Assembly (NCBI GenBank): GCA_963693085.1
Contig: OY856409.1
Span: forward strand, 298,162,558-298,226,557
Direction of reading: 5' to 3'
Length of the DNA: 64,000 nucleotides
Source of the DNA: Alisma plantago-aquatica
Taxonomy: Eukaryota > Streptophyta > Magnoliopsida > Alismatales > Alismataceae
Under the pieces are notes generated by a model that saw only the letters and a list, made by a program, of their open reading frames with translations, was not told where the DNA came from and made no database searches. The position numbers and the translations under genes are program-made. Below, one piece after another: positions 11,582-21,939 of the stretch; position 1 is the stretch's first letter, and every line of letters begins with the position of its first letter.

Positions 11582-13812
11582 ATGGCTGACCAACCTCCCT
11601 AAGCCCGCTCCCTTCGCTCATTTGTCCAAGTACAAGAAAATGAGGAAATGAATGTCGTTGTTACGCAACCCCTCAACGTCACCAACTTTGAGCTGAAGCC
11701 TTCTTTCCTTCCGCTTCTCTAGCACAACAGGTTTGGCGGGAACACCCCTGATGAGAACCTGTACAACCATCTAATGACATTCAAGAGGACGTGCAACACC
11801 TTCAAGATCAACAAAGTCCCGTTAACACATATCTCTCTGAGGGATAAGGCACTAGAATGGTACACCAGTCTTCAAGATGGAAGCCTCCCTGACCGGGAGC
11901 ATCTTGCTAATGCTTTTATTTCCAAGTTCTTTCCTATTGAGAGGACAATCAAATGTCAAAACAAGATTACGAGGTTTTCTCAGAAGCCATCGGAAAATCT
12001 TCATGAAACTGTGGAGAGATTTACAAGCTATCAGTGTAAATGCCATCATCATGGTTTTTCTGAACCCAAACCGATCACCACATTTTACAATGGGGTGTGT
12101 CCCGTAGAGAGGAAGTCATTGAACGTTGCAGCTGGCAGCGACTTCTTGGGACTCAGTGCTCAAAGGGCTAGGGAAATCATTGAAAACATGGCCACAAATC
12201 AACAAGATGGCGATTACGACCAGGAGTTGACTAACCACACCACTCTAGGTGAATCTAAGGCTATGGAGGCCCTCATGGCCAAGCTTGACAAGATAGTGAC
12301 AGATGTCCAAACCCTCAAAGGGCAAGGATACAAAGGAAAAGTTTGACAAGAAGTCATAAAAAGCTGTGTCACATGTGGAGAGCTAGACCACCTGTCTGAC
12401 TTCTGCCCGCACAGGGCATCCCAAGAAGATTTTGATGAAATCAATACAGAGAAGGTGAGTTATGTCCAGTACTAAAGACCTTACCATCCTGGTTTCTCTT
12501 ATGGGAACACCAATGCTACTGAGAACTCCCACCAGCTGGCAGGCAGAAAACCCTCTAGAGGACTATCAAATTAGTAATGCCAGACGGGGTTCCCACAGCA
12601 GCAGACTTTCCAGCCAAATCAATATCAGAGACTATCTATGATGACGAAGTTGATGTCTTTTGCAAAAAGGCAAAATGAACTGAATGAGAAGATGCATAAA
12701 AATTTAGTGGATAGTACGGAGATGTTGAAGCTGATGCAACAACAGATGGGGGGCTTTTCAGCCCAGATTGGAGAGCTCCAACAACATAATAAACAGATCG
12801 ATCAACAGCTGGCAAGTCACGTCCAAACTATCAACCATTAGGTAGGGCATTTACCCTCTAACACTGAAACCAATCCAATAGGACATGAGACTGCAAAAAT
12901 GGCCGTATTGAGGTCCGGAACAATAATTTTTCCAGCCGTTGAGAAGTTGGTAATGTCATCAACAGAGCCTGCCGAAGAAGTCAACCTAGGGAAAGAGGAA
13001 GAAGTTCTGCTAAAGTCAGAGAAAGTAACTAAATATAAGGTCAATGAAATCTCCTTTGAAGAGCATCCAGACAAGTATGCACCCTGCGTACCTTTCCCTC
13101 ATAAGCTGGTTAAAGCCCAGCTGAAGAAGAGATATGAGAAATTTCTGGCTGCAATAAAGAAATTACACCTTGACATCCCTTTTCTGGACGCCATCGAAGA
13201 GATGCAAACCTACACCAAGTTTTTGAAGGATCTAATATCTAGGAAGAAGAAAGGTGAGGATGTAGAGACAGTGAAACTGACACAGATGTCCAGTTCCTTT
13301 GTCAGTACAACTATGCAATCCAAGAAGAGAGATCTTGGGGCCTTTGTGATCTCCTTTCAGGTGGGAGATGATGTAACCTGCAAAGGTCTGGCTGACCTAG
13401 GGGAAAGCATCAATCTAATGCCTCTGTCCCTTGCTAAAAGGATTGGGCTCATCGACATGGTGAACACCAATATGAGAATCCAGCTAGCCGATCATACCTT
13501 TACCAGGACAGTCGGAGTTGTCGAGGACGTGCCTGTTCAAGTAGGGAGTTTCTTTATTCCTTGTGATATAGTTGTGATTGACACTGTAGAAGACCCCAGC
13601 TACCCCATCATCTATAGGCGACCTTTCTTAGCTACCGGTTGGGCCCTCATCGACGTGGAGGTAGGTATGATTACAATCCGAGTTGGAAGAGAGCACATCG
13701 ACTTCAACATCCGAGATTGTATGAAGGCCCCCGCGTTCTTTGAATCTTCTTATTTCGTCGAAAGCTACCAACAACTATGCGATGAAGTACATAAGGAGAA
13801 GGCCATGGTAGA
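11582..13812 (+). pseudogene. Gag-protease of element C (stops; split from pol by G)
   Basis: Start at the ATG at 11582 (MADQPP), 46 nt after a CTTTCCAG acceptor-like site. The frame stays the same to 13812, with point stops at 11600, 11720, 12344 and a few more up to about 12840. Domains: gag domain at about 11770-12200 (WYTSLQ, SKFFP, CHHHGF), CCHC zinc knuckle 12365-12406 (C-x2-C-x4-H-x4-C), Gln-rich linker 12630-12840, and retropepsin at about 13330-13700. The protease motif is DLGES where DLGAS or DSGAS is usual, so Ala is replaced by Glu next to the catalytic Asp. G interrupts the protein shortly after the protease domain. With G and its duplication removed (9736 bp), the frame continues directly into pol. 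Confidence 0.85.
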
Positions 13813-14045
13813 TGATGCGATGATTTTGAGTCACATTTATAGACCTTTTTTATATGTGTTTTATGCTTTAATTAGTCATTTCTATGGTTAATATCACATA
13901 ATTCATCCAATTTGGTCTTTGTTGCTATTTTATGTCAAATTCCCTTTATTTCATCATTTTGAGCATTAATTGTCAATTTATTATTATTTGTGTGAATTGA
14001 TGTGATCTTGTCTTTGAATTTCAGGACAAACGAGTATTTGCTTCC

Positions 14046-14297
14046 GTCGATACCATTGACATGGTCACAGGTTGCCAGCCGAAAGAAGCAGGAAAAAGTC
14101 AAGTCGATAGTATCGACACCAAGTCGATACCATCGACGCACGGAGGTTACAACGTCGCAAAACGACAAAACCGACACCTAAAGGAAGTCGATACCATCGA
14201 CCCGTGTCGATGGTATCGAGATGATGTCGGGCGCGACAAAGGAAGGGTTCGTTACTACAGCAGGTCGATACCATCGACTCGCGTTGATGGTATCGAC
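14046..14297 (+). repeat. GTCGATACCATCGAC dyad array, 5' LTR of element G
   Basis: Seven units of the 15-mer GTCGATACCATCGAC or its reverse complement GTCGATGGTATCGAC, six of them in pairs with 4-5 bp spacers. Each unit has GTCGA/TCGAC arms around a 5-bp centre. The 3' LTR copy (22173-22502) has about ten units. Confidence 0.9.
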
Positions 14298-14371
14298 GCC
14301 GTAGGATATGAGTTTGCTTTCTAATGATCTCAATCGGATGGCTGGAGTTAATTAACGACCTAATGAGGGAC

Positions 14372-14378
14372 TTATACC
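14372..14378 (+). promoter_or_regulatory. Weak TATA-like box, 5' LTR of element G
   Basis: TTATACC in GGACTTATACCCAAGG, about 75 bp after the dyad array. This is a poor match compared with the TATAAATA boxes of C, A and H, so the true start may lie elsewhere. Confidence 0.35.
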
Positions 14379-15345
14379 CAAGGACGGCCGCCCAGACGAG
14401 GGGGGGATCTGATTAGCCATTGCACAAGTACCAAGGAGCAGTGGAAAGGAGAACGGAGCCCAGAAGTTCATACCAGTCGATCCGGACGCTGCCAAAGATG
14501 GATTTCACCACCATGAGGCGGGAAAGCACGTGTTCTATGCAAAGGATCAACCGGTTCTTCTCCGTTCAGGGGTTTTCCCATTCAATTCACGTTTTTCATA
14601 TGATTTCCCCTATTTCTACCATGTACTTGTGTGAGATGAACATGCGGGGCTAATCCCCTCCATCTTTAGGACCGGGAGTAGCCCGGGAATTCATTGTATG
14701 ACAGTTTTATAATAGTAATTCATATTTTCTCTCTTAAATCCGTGGCATAGCTTCGTTTTCTCCATATATTGTTATGCTTGATCACCATAATAATAATCTA
14801 ATGCCCTTAATCACTTCGACAGAAGGATTAACGGCTGAAAAGAGACGAAACTTACATTAATCGATAAATCCCTTGAACAAGGTGGTGTAAAATTAATGGT
14901 GGATACTGAGAGATCGTTCGTAATGCACTTAGTTTAGGGGATAGGTTACTACGACAGTGGAACTGACCTAAACCTAAGTAGTGAATTGCACCACGATAGT
15001 GGGCAATTCTGTTTTCAGGCCACTACCCAGATAGAGAGAGGAGATTGAGGCATTATAAAAAATCTAATACAATGAAAAACCGCGGTGAAACCGCAATCCT
15101 AAAGATATCCTTTTGAATTGATTAAATTAACCTTTAATCGATTGTTTGCTTTGTTTTATTTTTAATTTCTTTTAATTTTATTCAACAACCCCAATTTGTT
15201 ATTTGACTTAGCTGATCACAAATAGTTAGTAGGAGTCTCCAACATTTCCGAGTATCCATGTGTTCGACTCGGGCCTCACAAGGCCTGTACTACTCGACGC
15301 GTATACTTGCGTTTTTAGCGCGTAGTAAAATACACGTCAAGTTTT

Positions 15346-15363
15346 TGGCGCCGTTGCCGGGGA
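15346..15363 (+). other. Primer binding site of element G (tRNA-Asp)
   Basis: TGGCGCCGTTGCCGGGGA, 6 nt after the LTR end. It is the cleanest such site in the window, and the sequence is the one usual in Athila/Calypso elements. Confidence 0.88.
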
Positions 15364-15524
15364 TACAACGAAATTGTTGGCACTTCGAGTGCTACGAGCG
15401 GCCACTCTAGGCCACATTTTTTATTTTTCATTCAACTTCAAATATTTTCTTTCTAGTGTTCGTTCATTTTTATACTTGTCAAAGCACTGTACTGAACTAA
15501 ACTTTCTTATTTCAGGTGTTGTGT

Positions 15525-17858
15525 ATGGTGCAAACGCGCAGTACTGACTATGCGAATCCCACACCCGAGGTTCCGCTGTCGGGACCTGAGGACGAGGAGT
15601 ATTACGAATAAGAGCACCAAGAAGAGATAGATTCTGAATCTGAACAAGAAGACATGGCCGAGCCACAGACCATATGGGAGAAGATCAAAGCTTCTTCCTC
15701 ATCATCTTCAAAGGGGCCTATAAAGAAGCAGGCGATCAACATACCGACATATAAGATCGATCCAGCATTGATAAATTTGGTGAAATCAAATGCGTTTCAT
15801 TGGCTGAAGAATGAGGATCCTGTTGCACACATCAGCCAGTTTGTTGAGAACTGCGATATGGTAAAAATTGACAGGTTTCCACAAGATGCATTATATCTCA
15901 AGCTTTTCCCAAGTTCATTGGCGGGAGCAACACGAGAGTGGTTACATAATCTAGACGATGAGTTTGTGGAGTCCTGGGACCATATGGTGGAGGTCTTCTT
16001 TGAGAGGTTTTTCCCTCTTGATAAGACTAACGACATGATCCGGAAGATTCATAATTTCACCCAACAGGCTGGTGAAACATATTCTGAGACCTGGGAGCGA
16101 TTTCAGGTTATGCTGGGGAGGTGTCCGCATCACGGGCTGGATAAAGAGACGCAGGTGAAAATCTTCTATTTTGCTCTCTCCGAGCATGATAGGAGTAATA
16201 TGGATTCAGTCGGGTCGGGATTTTTTCTGAACAATACAGACACCAGATGCTGGAAAATACTCAAGAACATGGCTAGAAAGCAGTCCTGGGGTGAAAGAGA
16301 AAGAGGCCCGGTAGAGCAAGCACGAGTCGTCAGTGAATCCAAGGCAATGAGAGAGCTGAATGAGAAGCTAGATCTTCTAGCCAAGAAGCTGCTATCTAAG
16401 GAAGATGCATCTGAGGATGAGGAAGCCCAAGTGAAATTCATGCAACAATAGGGCTACAGAAACAATGACTATGCATGGAGAAAGGACAAAAAGTTCTCAT
16501 GGAAGGATCCGAATAATTTTCTGTAAGATCCGGATGCCAAGCCACAACCTAGAGCGGAGGACAAGAACATTGAATTACTCAGTCAAATGGTGCAGCAAAA
16601 TCAGGAGATGATGGCTATGTTTGGTAAACAACTACAATCTCAAGGTGATATTATAACCAAATTTGGGCAGACGCTACAAAGCCATGGAGCACAGATGCGG
16701 GCATTAGAAACCACTGTGGCACAGATTTCCAGTGAAGTGGAAGCCATCAAGCACGCCAATCAACAGAAATCGGCCGAGAATGCAAACGTGGCCCAAGCAC
16801 ACCATCAGGTCAAGTATATGTCTGTGGTAAGCAATGAGGAGGAATCTCAGGTGCAAGAAGCTAAAGAAGAAAGAAAAATGACTTTTAATACGCATGCGTC
16901 ACCGGCGATACCGTATCCACGCACTTACTATGGACTGCCGGGCGGAAACCTTTTTTTCAGAAAATCACAGCGAGTTATGAATATTGCATCTCCATCTAGG
17001 CAAGAAGAACAATTGAAGGTTGTTTGTGCACGTGTGGAAACATCGAATGCGAGAGAGGAACCACAACAAGCTATTATTGTTGATGATGTCTCGCCAAAGC
17101 CCACGTCAGAGGGAGTGATTGAAGTAAGCTTAGGGGAGTTGTCCCCGAAAAGCTCATATGTGCCACCTCACAGGCGTGTGAGTGCAGTAGTTGTGTCAAG
17201 TCCAGGAAATCCAGGGCCAAAGAAAGAGCATCGTCATTTTAGGAAATTCTTGGAAATATTCCGAAAACTCCACATCAATATTGCATTAGTGGAGATGATC
17301 AAGAAGGTTCCCGCCTATGGGAGGTTCATCAAAGAAATCATCAATAAGAAGAGGCGGATAAAAGATGATGATATTTGTCAGATGAATGAGACGGTGAGTT
17401 CTATGATTCACAGGAGTTCGCTAAAGAAGATAAAAGACCCAGGAGGTTTCTACATTCCATGCTCGATAGGTGATCAACATTTTCCTAAAGCGCAATGTGA
17501 TTCAGGTGCCAGCATAAATCTCATGCCTCTGGCGACATTTCATAAACTTGGGTTAAAAGAAATCAAGAAGTCGGCCGTGACAATTGAATTGGCGGATGGA
17601 TCTTTAGTGAGACCATATGGCGTATGTGAGGATGTTCTCATCAAAGTGGATAGATTCATATTCCCGGTGGATTTTGTTGTCATGGATATGCCACCGCTTC
17701 AAAGCTGTGAAATTCTTCTAGGAAGACCTTTTCAAGCAACGGCGGATGTCGTGACTGCCTTAGGGAGAGGTACATTGTCCTTGGGAATTGGAGGAGATCG
17801 AGTTGAATTCAAATTACCGCACGATCCTCTAAGCACATGCCCCAAAGTGCCAAGATGA
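15525..17858 (+). pseudogene. Gag-protease of element G (three stop codons, one frame)
   Basis: I choose the ATG at 15525 (protein begins MVQTRS, a common start of Athila-lineage Gag). It lies 9 nt after a TTATTTCAG acceptor-like site. The 778-codon frame is open except for TAA 15609, TAG 16449 and TAA 16524, with no indel. Order: acidic N-terminus, gag domain about 15770-16240 (motifs WLHNLDD, FFERFFPLD, CPHHGL), a basic/acidic linker, a Met/Gln-rich coiled-coil-like stretch about 16585-16800, and retropepsin about 17430-17800 with an intact DSGAS site and LLGRPF flap-side motif. I see no zinc knuckle. RT is missing: the frame closes at TGA 17856-17858 right after protease. The good preservation contrasts with the total loss of pol. 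Confidence 0.88.
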
Positions 17859-18030
17859 TGAGCTTTAAGTCGTCTAGCCTAAGACATTAAATAAGGGCGC
17901 TTGTTGGGAGGCAACCCAACCATCGGTACAGTAGGATAGTTTGTTTACATTCGTAGTTTAATTTGTTTTTACTTAGTTTTTAGTATAAAAAGATACCTTG
18001 ATCCGTTTGTTCATTGTGCAGGCTGAGGCA
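17859..18030 (+). other. Post-gag region of element G with conserved hairpins and acceptor-like site
   Basis: A short stem-loop GTCT-AGCCTA-AGAC (17872-17885) is followed by GTTGGG-AGGCAA-CCCAAC (17903-17920), and then a T-rich stretch ending CAG at 18019-18021. The same order follows pol in C and D, which shows that G's deletion removed exactly the pol part. Confidence 0.7.
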
Positions 18031-18032
18031 GA

Positions 18033-18578
18033 GTCGATACCATCGACACACAAGTCGATGGTATCGACAAGGGTACATGTTGACGACTACAAATTTTGTT
18101 CTGAGTCGATAACATCGACGGCCTTGTCGATGGTATCGACAAACCTACAGGCAGGTCGCCAATGCAACAGTCGATAGTATCGACAAGGGTGTCGATACCA
18201 TCGAGATCTCTGGAGAAGTTCAGACCGATTTGTCTCAGTCAACTCGATACCATCGACGGCCTCGTCGATGGTATCAACATGGTTACAAGTTAAAATGCAA
18301 AGTGGCAGTGTCGCAATGAAACCAAGTCGATACAATCGACACCTGTCGATGGTATCGACCATCCATGTCACCGATCCGTGCAAACAAATCGACGGCGATC
18401 ACGGCTTCCATGTCATCGATCCGGGTGCAGCGTCGATACCATCGATCCATGTCGATGGTATCGACACGTCAGCGATCTGAGTTTCAAGATCCAGCCATCG
18501 ACGACTGTCGATACTCGCGAGGGAGGCGGATAGCATCGACAGGTGTCGATACCATCGACTCGCGTCGATGGTATCGAC
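18033..18578 (+). repeat. Internal GTCGATACCATCGAC dyad array of element G
   Basis: About fifteen units of the motif found in the LTR, mostly as forward/reverse pairs. Spacers within pairs are 6, 6, 6, 6, 4, 4 and 4 bp in order. The array lies between the conserved hairpin and a TATA-like box that precedes the third ORF. Open frames through it are side effects of the repeat. Confidence 0.9.
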
Positions 18579-18604
18579 AGACCAACAGTAGCGCCAGCCA
18601 AGTC

Positions 18605-18612
18605 TATTTAAG
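18605..18612 (+). promoter_or_regulatory. Internal TATA-like box before the third ORF of element G
   Basis: TATTTAAG, 26 bp after the dyad array and about 220 bp before the ATG at 18831. Its position mirrors array-then-TATA in the LTRs of other elements here. Promoter function is inferred. Confidence 0.4.
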
Positions 18613-18830
18613 GAGAACCATGACATCATTTAACGTCACACCTTCAGAGCTCTCTTCTTCCTTTGCGCCGAGCACTCCCCCGAGCCATCCAAGCCCGAAG
18701 AACAGCAGCACCGAGGGACGATCTTCACCAAGCAGAGATTCAATTCTCCATCTTCACCGAGCTCTTCTTCTAATCCTTTTCTCGTCGCAACAATGGTGCA
18801 ACAACCGGAGCTTCTTCCTCGCACGCTCAT

Positions 18831-20384
18831 ATGATTGACATCCCCGAGTTCGTGCCACCACTACCATCATCGGTCGCACGTCCTCGACTTGTCCACCCAT
18901 ACGTGGATGTGAAGAAGGTTTACGAAGAAATCCTCAAGCGCAAGATCGAGCCCACCCGTTACGTGGATCCGGAGATGATCAATGATCTTGGCTTCAAGGC
19001 AAATCTAGATTATGTACTGAAGGGGCAGGCCCACCAAATGGGCCGTGGACACGATGAGCTTGAGTACCATGAAGACGGCCAGCCATTTTTCGGTGAGTGG
19101 CCAATGTACAAAGAGCTGGTGGCGGAATTCATGGCGTCATTGGACGTTTGTGTTGTGCCCAATGAGATATCAGCAAGCGACCGCGAGTGGGAAAAGGGCA
19201 GGGTGTCTTTTCGGCTGTACAACCGTGACTACACCATCACCCTCGAGTAGTTCAACGACATCTTCAACTGGAATCACTCGCAGTACGACTACAGGCGGCC
19301 GGATAACCGCACCAACTATGATGCTCTCTTCTCCGAGTTGGTGACGGTGCCACAAGGGAAGTCGGTTAGCTACCACAACGCCGCGGTAGATGACTTCGAG
19401 CACCCATTTGTCCGGGTCTTGCACCGGATGTTGAGCTCCACCTTGTTTGCTCGGGGCGACCTAGCCCTTAGTAAGTTTCAGGAGCCTGACCTTTTCTTTC
19501 TCTACAAGCTTCTGACGCAACAAGAGTGCAACTGGGGCGCCTTCTTTCTGCAACATGTTTTGGCAGTGAAGCGGAGTACGAGGAAAGCGCCGATTCACTT
19601 CGGCGGGCTAATCACCAAGCTGGCTTCATACCTTGCTTGAATTTCCAGACCCTTACTTCTCTATCTACTAAGAGCAAGGTGAACTTGCAACATTTACACC
19701 GGTCCAATCTCATTCTTCTCCGAGATGGCGTGGCGTTCGCACACTGCCACGTAAATCAAGCATATCAAGAGTGTTCTCTACCCGACCCCGTCTTCAACAT
19801 CGACGGCGCACATCATTTTCGGTGGCCAATCATAGCCATCAATTCTGATGAAGAAGACGGCGGCAACAACGGTGGCGATGACGACGAGGCGGCGGAAGAG
19901 GAGGAAGAGGCGTTCACACCTCTTCGATCACGAGTGGCACCCCAGAAGCGCCCTAGGATGCATCCGGGTGCATCTTCATCTTCTCCGCATCGGCCTCCAC
20001 CACCACAACCCTCGCAACTGAGTGAGGATGTCTATTCTATGCAAGGGATGTACACAATGCTTCAAGACATCCAGCAGACGCAGCATAGCCACACAACTAC
20101 CTATGCCGGTATTCAAGACACTACCAACCGGCTCTATGTCAACCAGCAGGCGATCTTCGAGAATGAGCGCCTTCTTTTAGCCAATCAAGAGAACATCCAC
20201 GATCGGTTGCACAGGATGGAGCAGCAGCAGCAACCGTTTTACGATCATTACTGGAGCCAGAATTATTTTGGGGGGGTATCCACAGCCTCCTCCGATGCCC
20301 CAGTATGATCCGACCTTTCAGGGGCAATACCCGTCGTGGGACCCCACTGCACCGCAGTACCCGCCTCCACCTCCACAAGAGTGA
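18831..20384 (+). pseudogene. Athila-type third ORF of element G (one stop, two frameshifts)
   Basis: The ATG at 18831 opens a frame with TAG at 19248-19250, a shift near 19635 and a shift at a run of seven G (about 20270-20277). After that the natural tail ends at TGA 20382-20384. The N-terminal half has the patterns EFMASL, RLYNRDYTITL and FNDIFNW, which I associate with the Pfam ATHILA ORF-1 family (once called env-like). The middle helical block aligns with the third ORF of C (RVLHRML, LFFLYKLL, GAFFLQHV, GGLI). The C-terminal part is very acidic (Asp/Glu/Gly runs) and then Gln- and Pro-rich. I see no signal peptide or membrane segment, so an envelope role is not supported. Function unknown. 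Confidence 0.75.
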
Positions 20385-21939
20385 TCTGGTATCCCTGTTC
20401 CAATCTTTAAGTTTGTTTTTGACTATGAGGCCATAGTCGAATTCAAGCTTAGGGGGGTAGTTGGAACAATTTTATCTTTTATTGTCTTTAGTTTTATTGC
20501 TTTTGTTCTTGTTATTTGCTTCTTGCGATTTTAGTTAGTTTGTAGGATCCACGTGCTATCTAGTGTAATTGTGGATGTCATAAAAGTGTGTCATCTTGTT
20601 GTTAGTGCATGGGAAATTCAAGGGAAATTTGAAAATTTTTGTGTCTTTGGATAGCTTGTTTTGTTTTGACCTTGGGCACGTATCCTACGAAAATTATTGG
20701 TTTTTTCAACTTTAAAACAAAATTTCACAACTGTATCCCTAATGATTCATGAAAGAGGACGGAAATGCTTGTTTGAGCCTAACCTAACCAAATGGTAATG
20801 AGACTTTAATTGGATGTAAGAGAGAGAACCCTCTAAACTACTACACAGGTCAGTAAGGAGGGACGCATAATATCTTTCTAAGGTTCAGTCATCTAGTCTT
20901 GTGATCGTTCCACTTCATTTTTCCATAATCCACCAAAGAATTGGAAGTAAAGTGCAGTTTTAATTCCTTTTGTTTGCATAGCATCTAGATAGGACTTGCA
21001 TCGCAACTTTCCATATGTTTTGTATTAAAAGAGAAAAAAAATGAAGTATAGTGATTCATGCACATTACCCTTAGGTGCATGCCATGTAGTTGCATTCATG
21101 ATTTTCATGCATAAAGTATATCATGTATCTCATTTTTTCCCCAATGGTGAATTAAACTGTTCCATACCTTATGAATAGTGCAAAAATTTTTGAGTATGAA
21201 GAAAATAGCCCAATAAAAGTATCTTTAAGAAATTATGGATATGTGGGCTGGAAAAAAATCGGAAAATCTGCAATAGAAAAAAAAAGAAAAGAAAAAAGAA
21301 TTTAGAAGAAAGTGAAATAAGAAGGAGAAAGGAACGTAATATCACTTGCATTTCAGGATAATTGAGTACATGATGTAGCTTGACTAGATATCCATCTCAT
21401 TTTAAGATGGATGGTTAGTACATGCATCATTCCACCCAAGTTTAGGCATTAGGGAATTTCTAATGTGCATTTGCATCATATAGGACATTTTTGTTTTATG
21501 CAGGTTGAAACTGTACAATACTTCCACATTCTTCCATGAGGCACCCATCTTCATCCACCCATTGCTCGGATTGGTAGGCCACCGTGAATTTCTCCTCACT
21601 AATGAATATCAGGAGAACTGCTTCCATGTAGATGGTAGTTAGGGCGAGCAACGTAGTATAGCCGATCACAGGATGCACCAAGTCTGAACTGGCGAATCTT
21701 ATTATGTTAACTGCCTTATGTGATAGTGTTCATTGGTTTGGAGGTCACTTTCTTTTATTGATGATTACTGTCGCCTTTAGGGTAATTACCGTTCTGTGGT
21801 TAGAGAAGGCCGGTTTGTGAATGTTCAGTGGGAGTCATATGGGATGTTGGGTTGGTGTGTTGTTTTTCAGTTGACGTTGGCAATTCTATTCTAAGGATCA
21901 GTTGCTCGAGGGCGAGAAATGTTCAAGCTTAGGGGAGTT
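20385..21939 (+). other. Non-coding 3' region of element G with two polypurine-tract-like motifs
   Basis: 1.55 kb without a credible gene. It begins near a first TTCAAGCTTAGGGG (20442-20455, continuing GGTAG) and ends with the second copy at 21922-21935, directly before the 3' LTR; the second is the functional polypurine tract by position. Between them is AT-rich DNA with an A-run/GAAAA-rich stretch at 21280-21330. Confidence 0.7.

Larger units (their letters stand above)
13813..15339 (+). repeat. 5' LTR of element G
   Basis: 1527 bp, TGATGCGATG ... ACACGTCA. It is 77 bp shorter than the 3' LTR, and the dyad array alone is 78 bp shorter (14046-14297 versus 22173-22502), so almost all of the difference lies there. 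A T-rich stretch ending in CAG at 14022-14024 precedes the array. Confidence 0.92.

Noticed and set aside
18033..18578. CRISPR-like repeats or coding frames in the GTCGATACCATCGAC array
   Set aside because: Units alternate orientation with 4-6 bp spacers and longer irregular gaps. Frames on both strands (for example 18087-18383 minus, 18365-18838 plus) are repeat artefacts.
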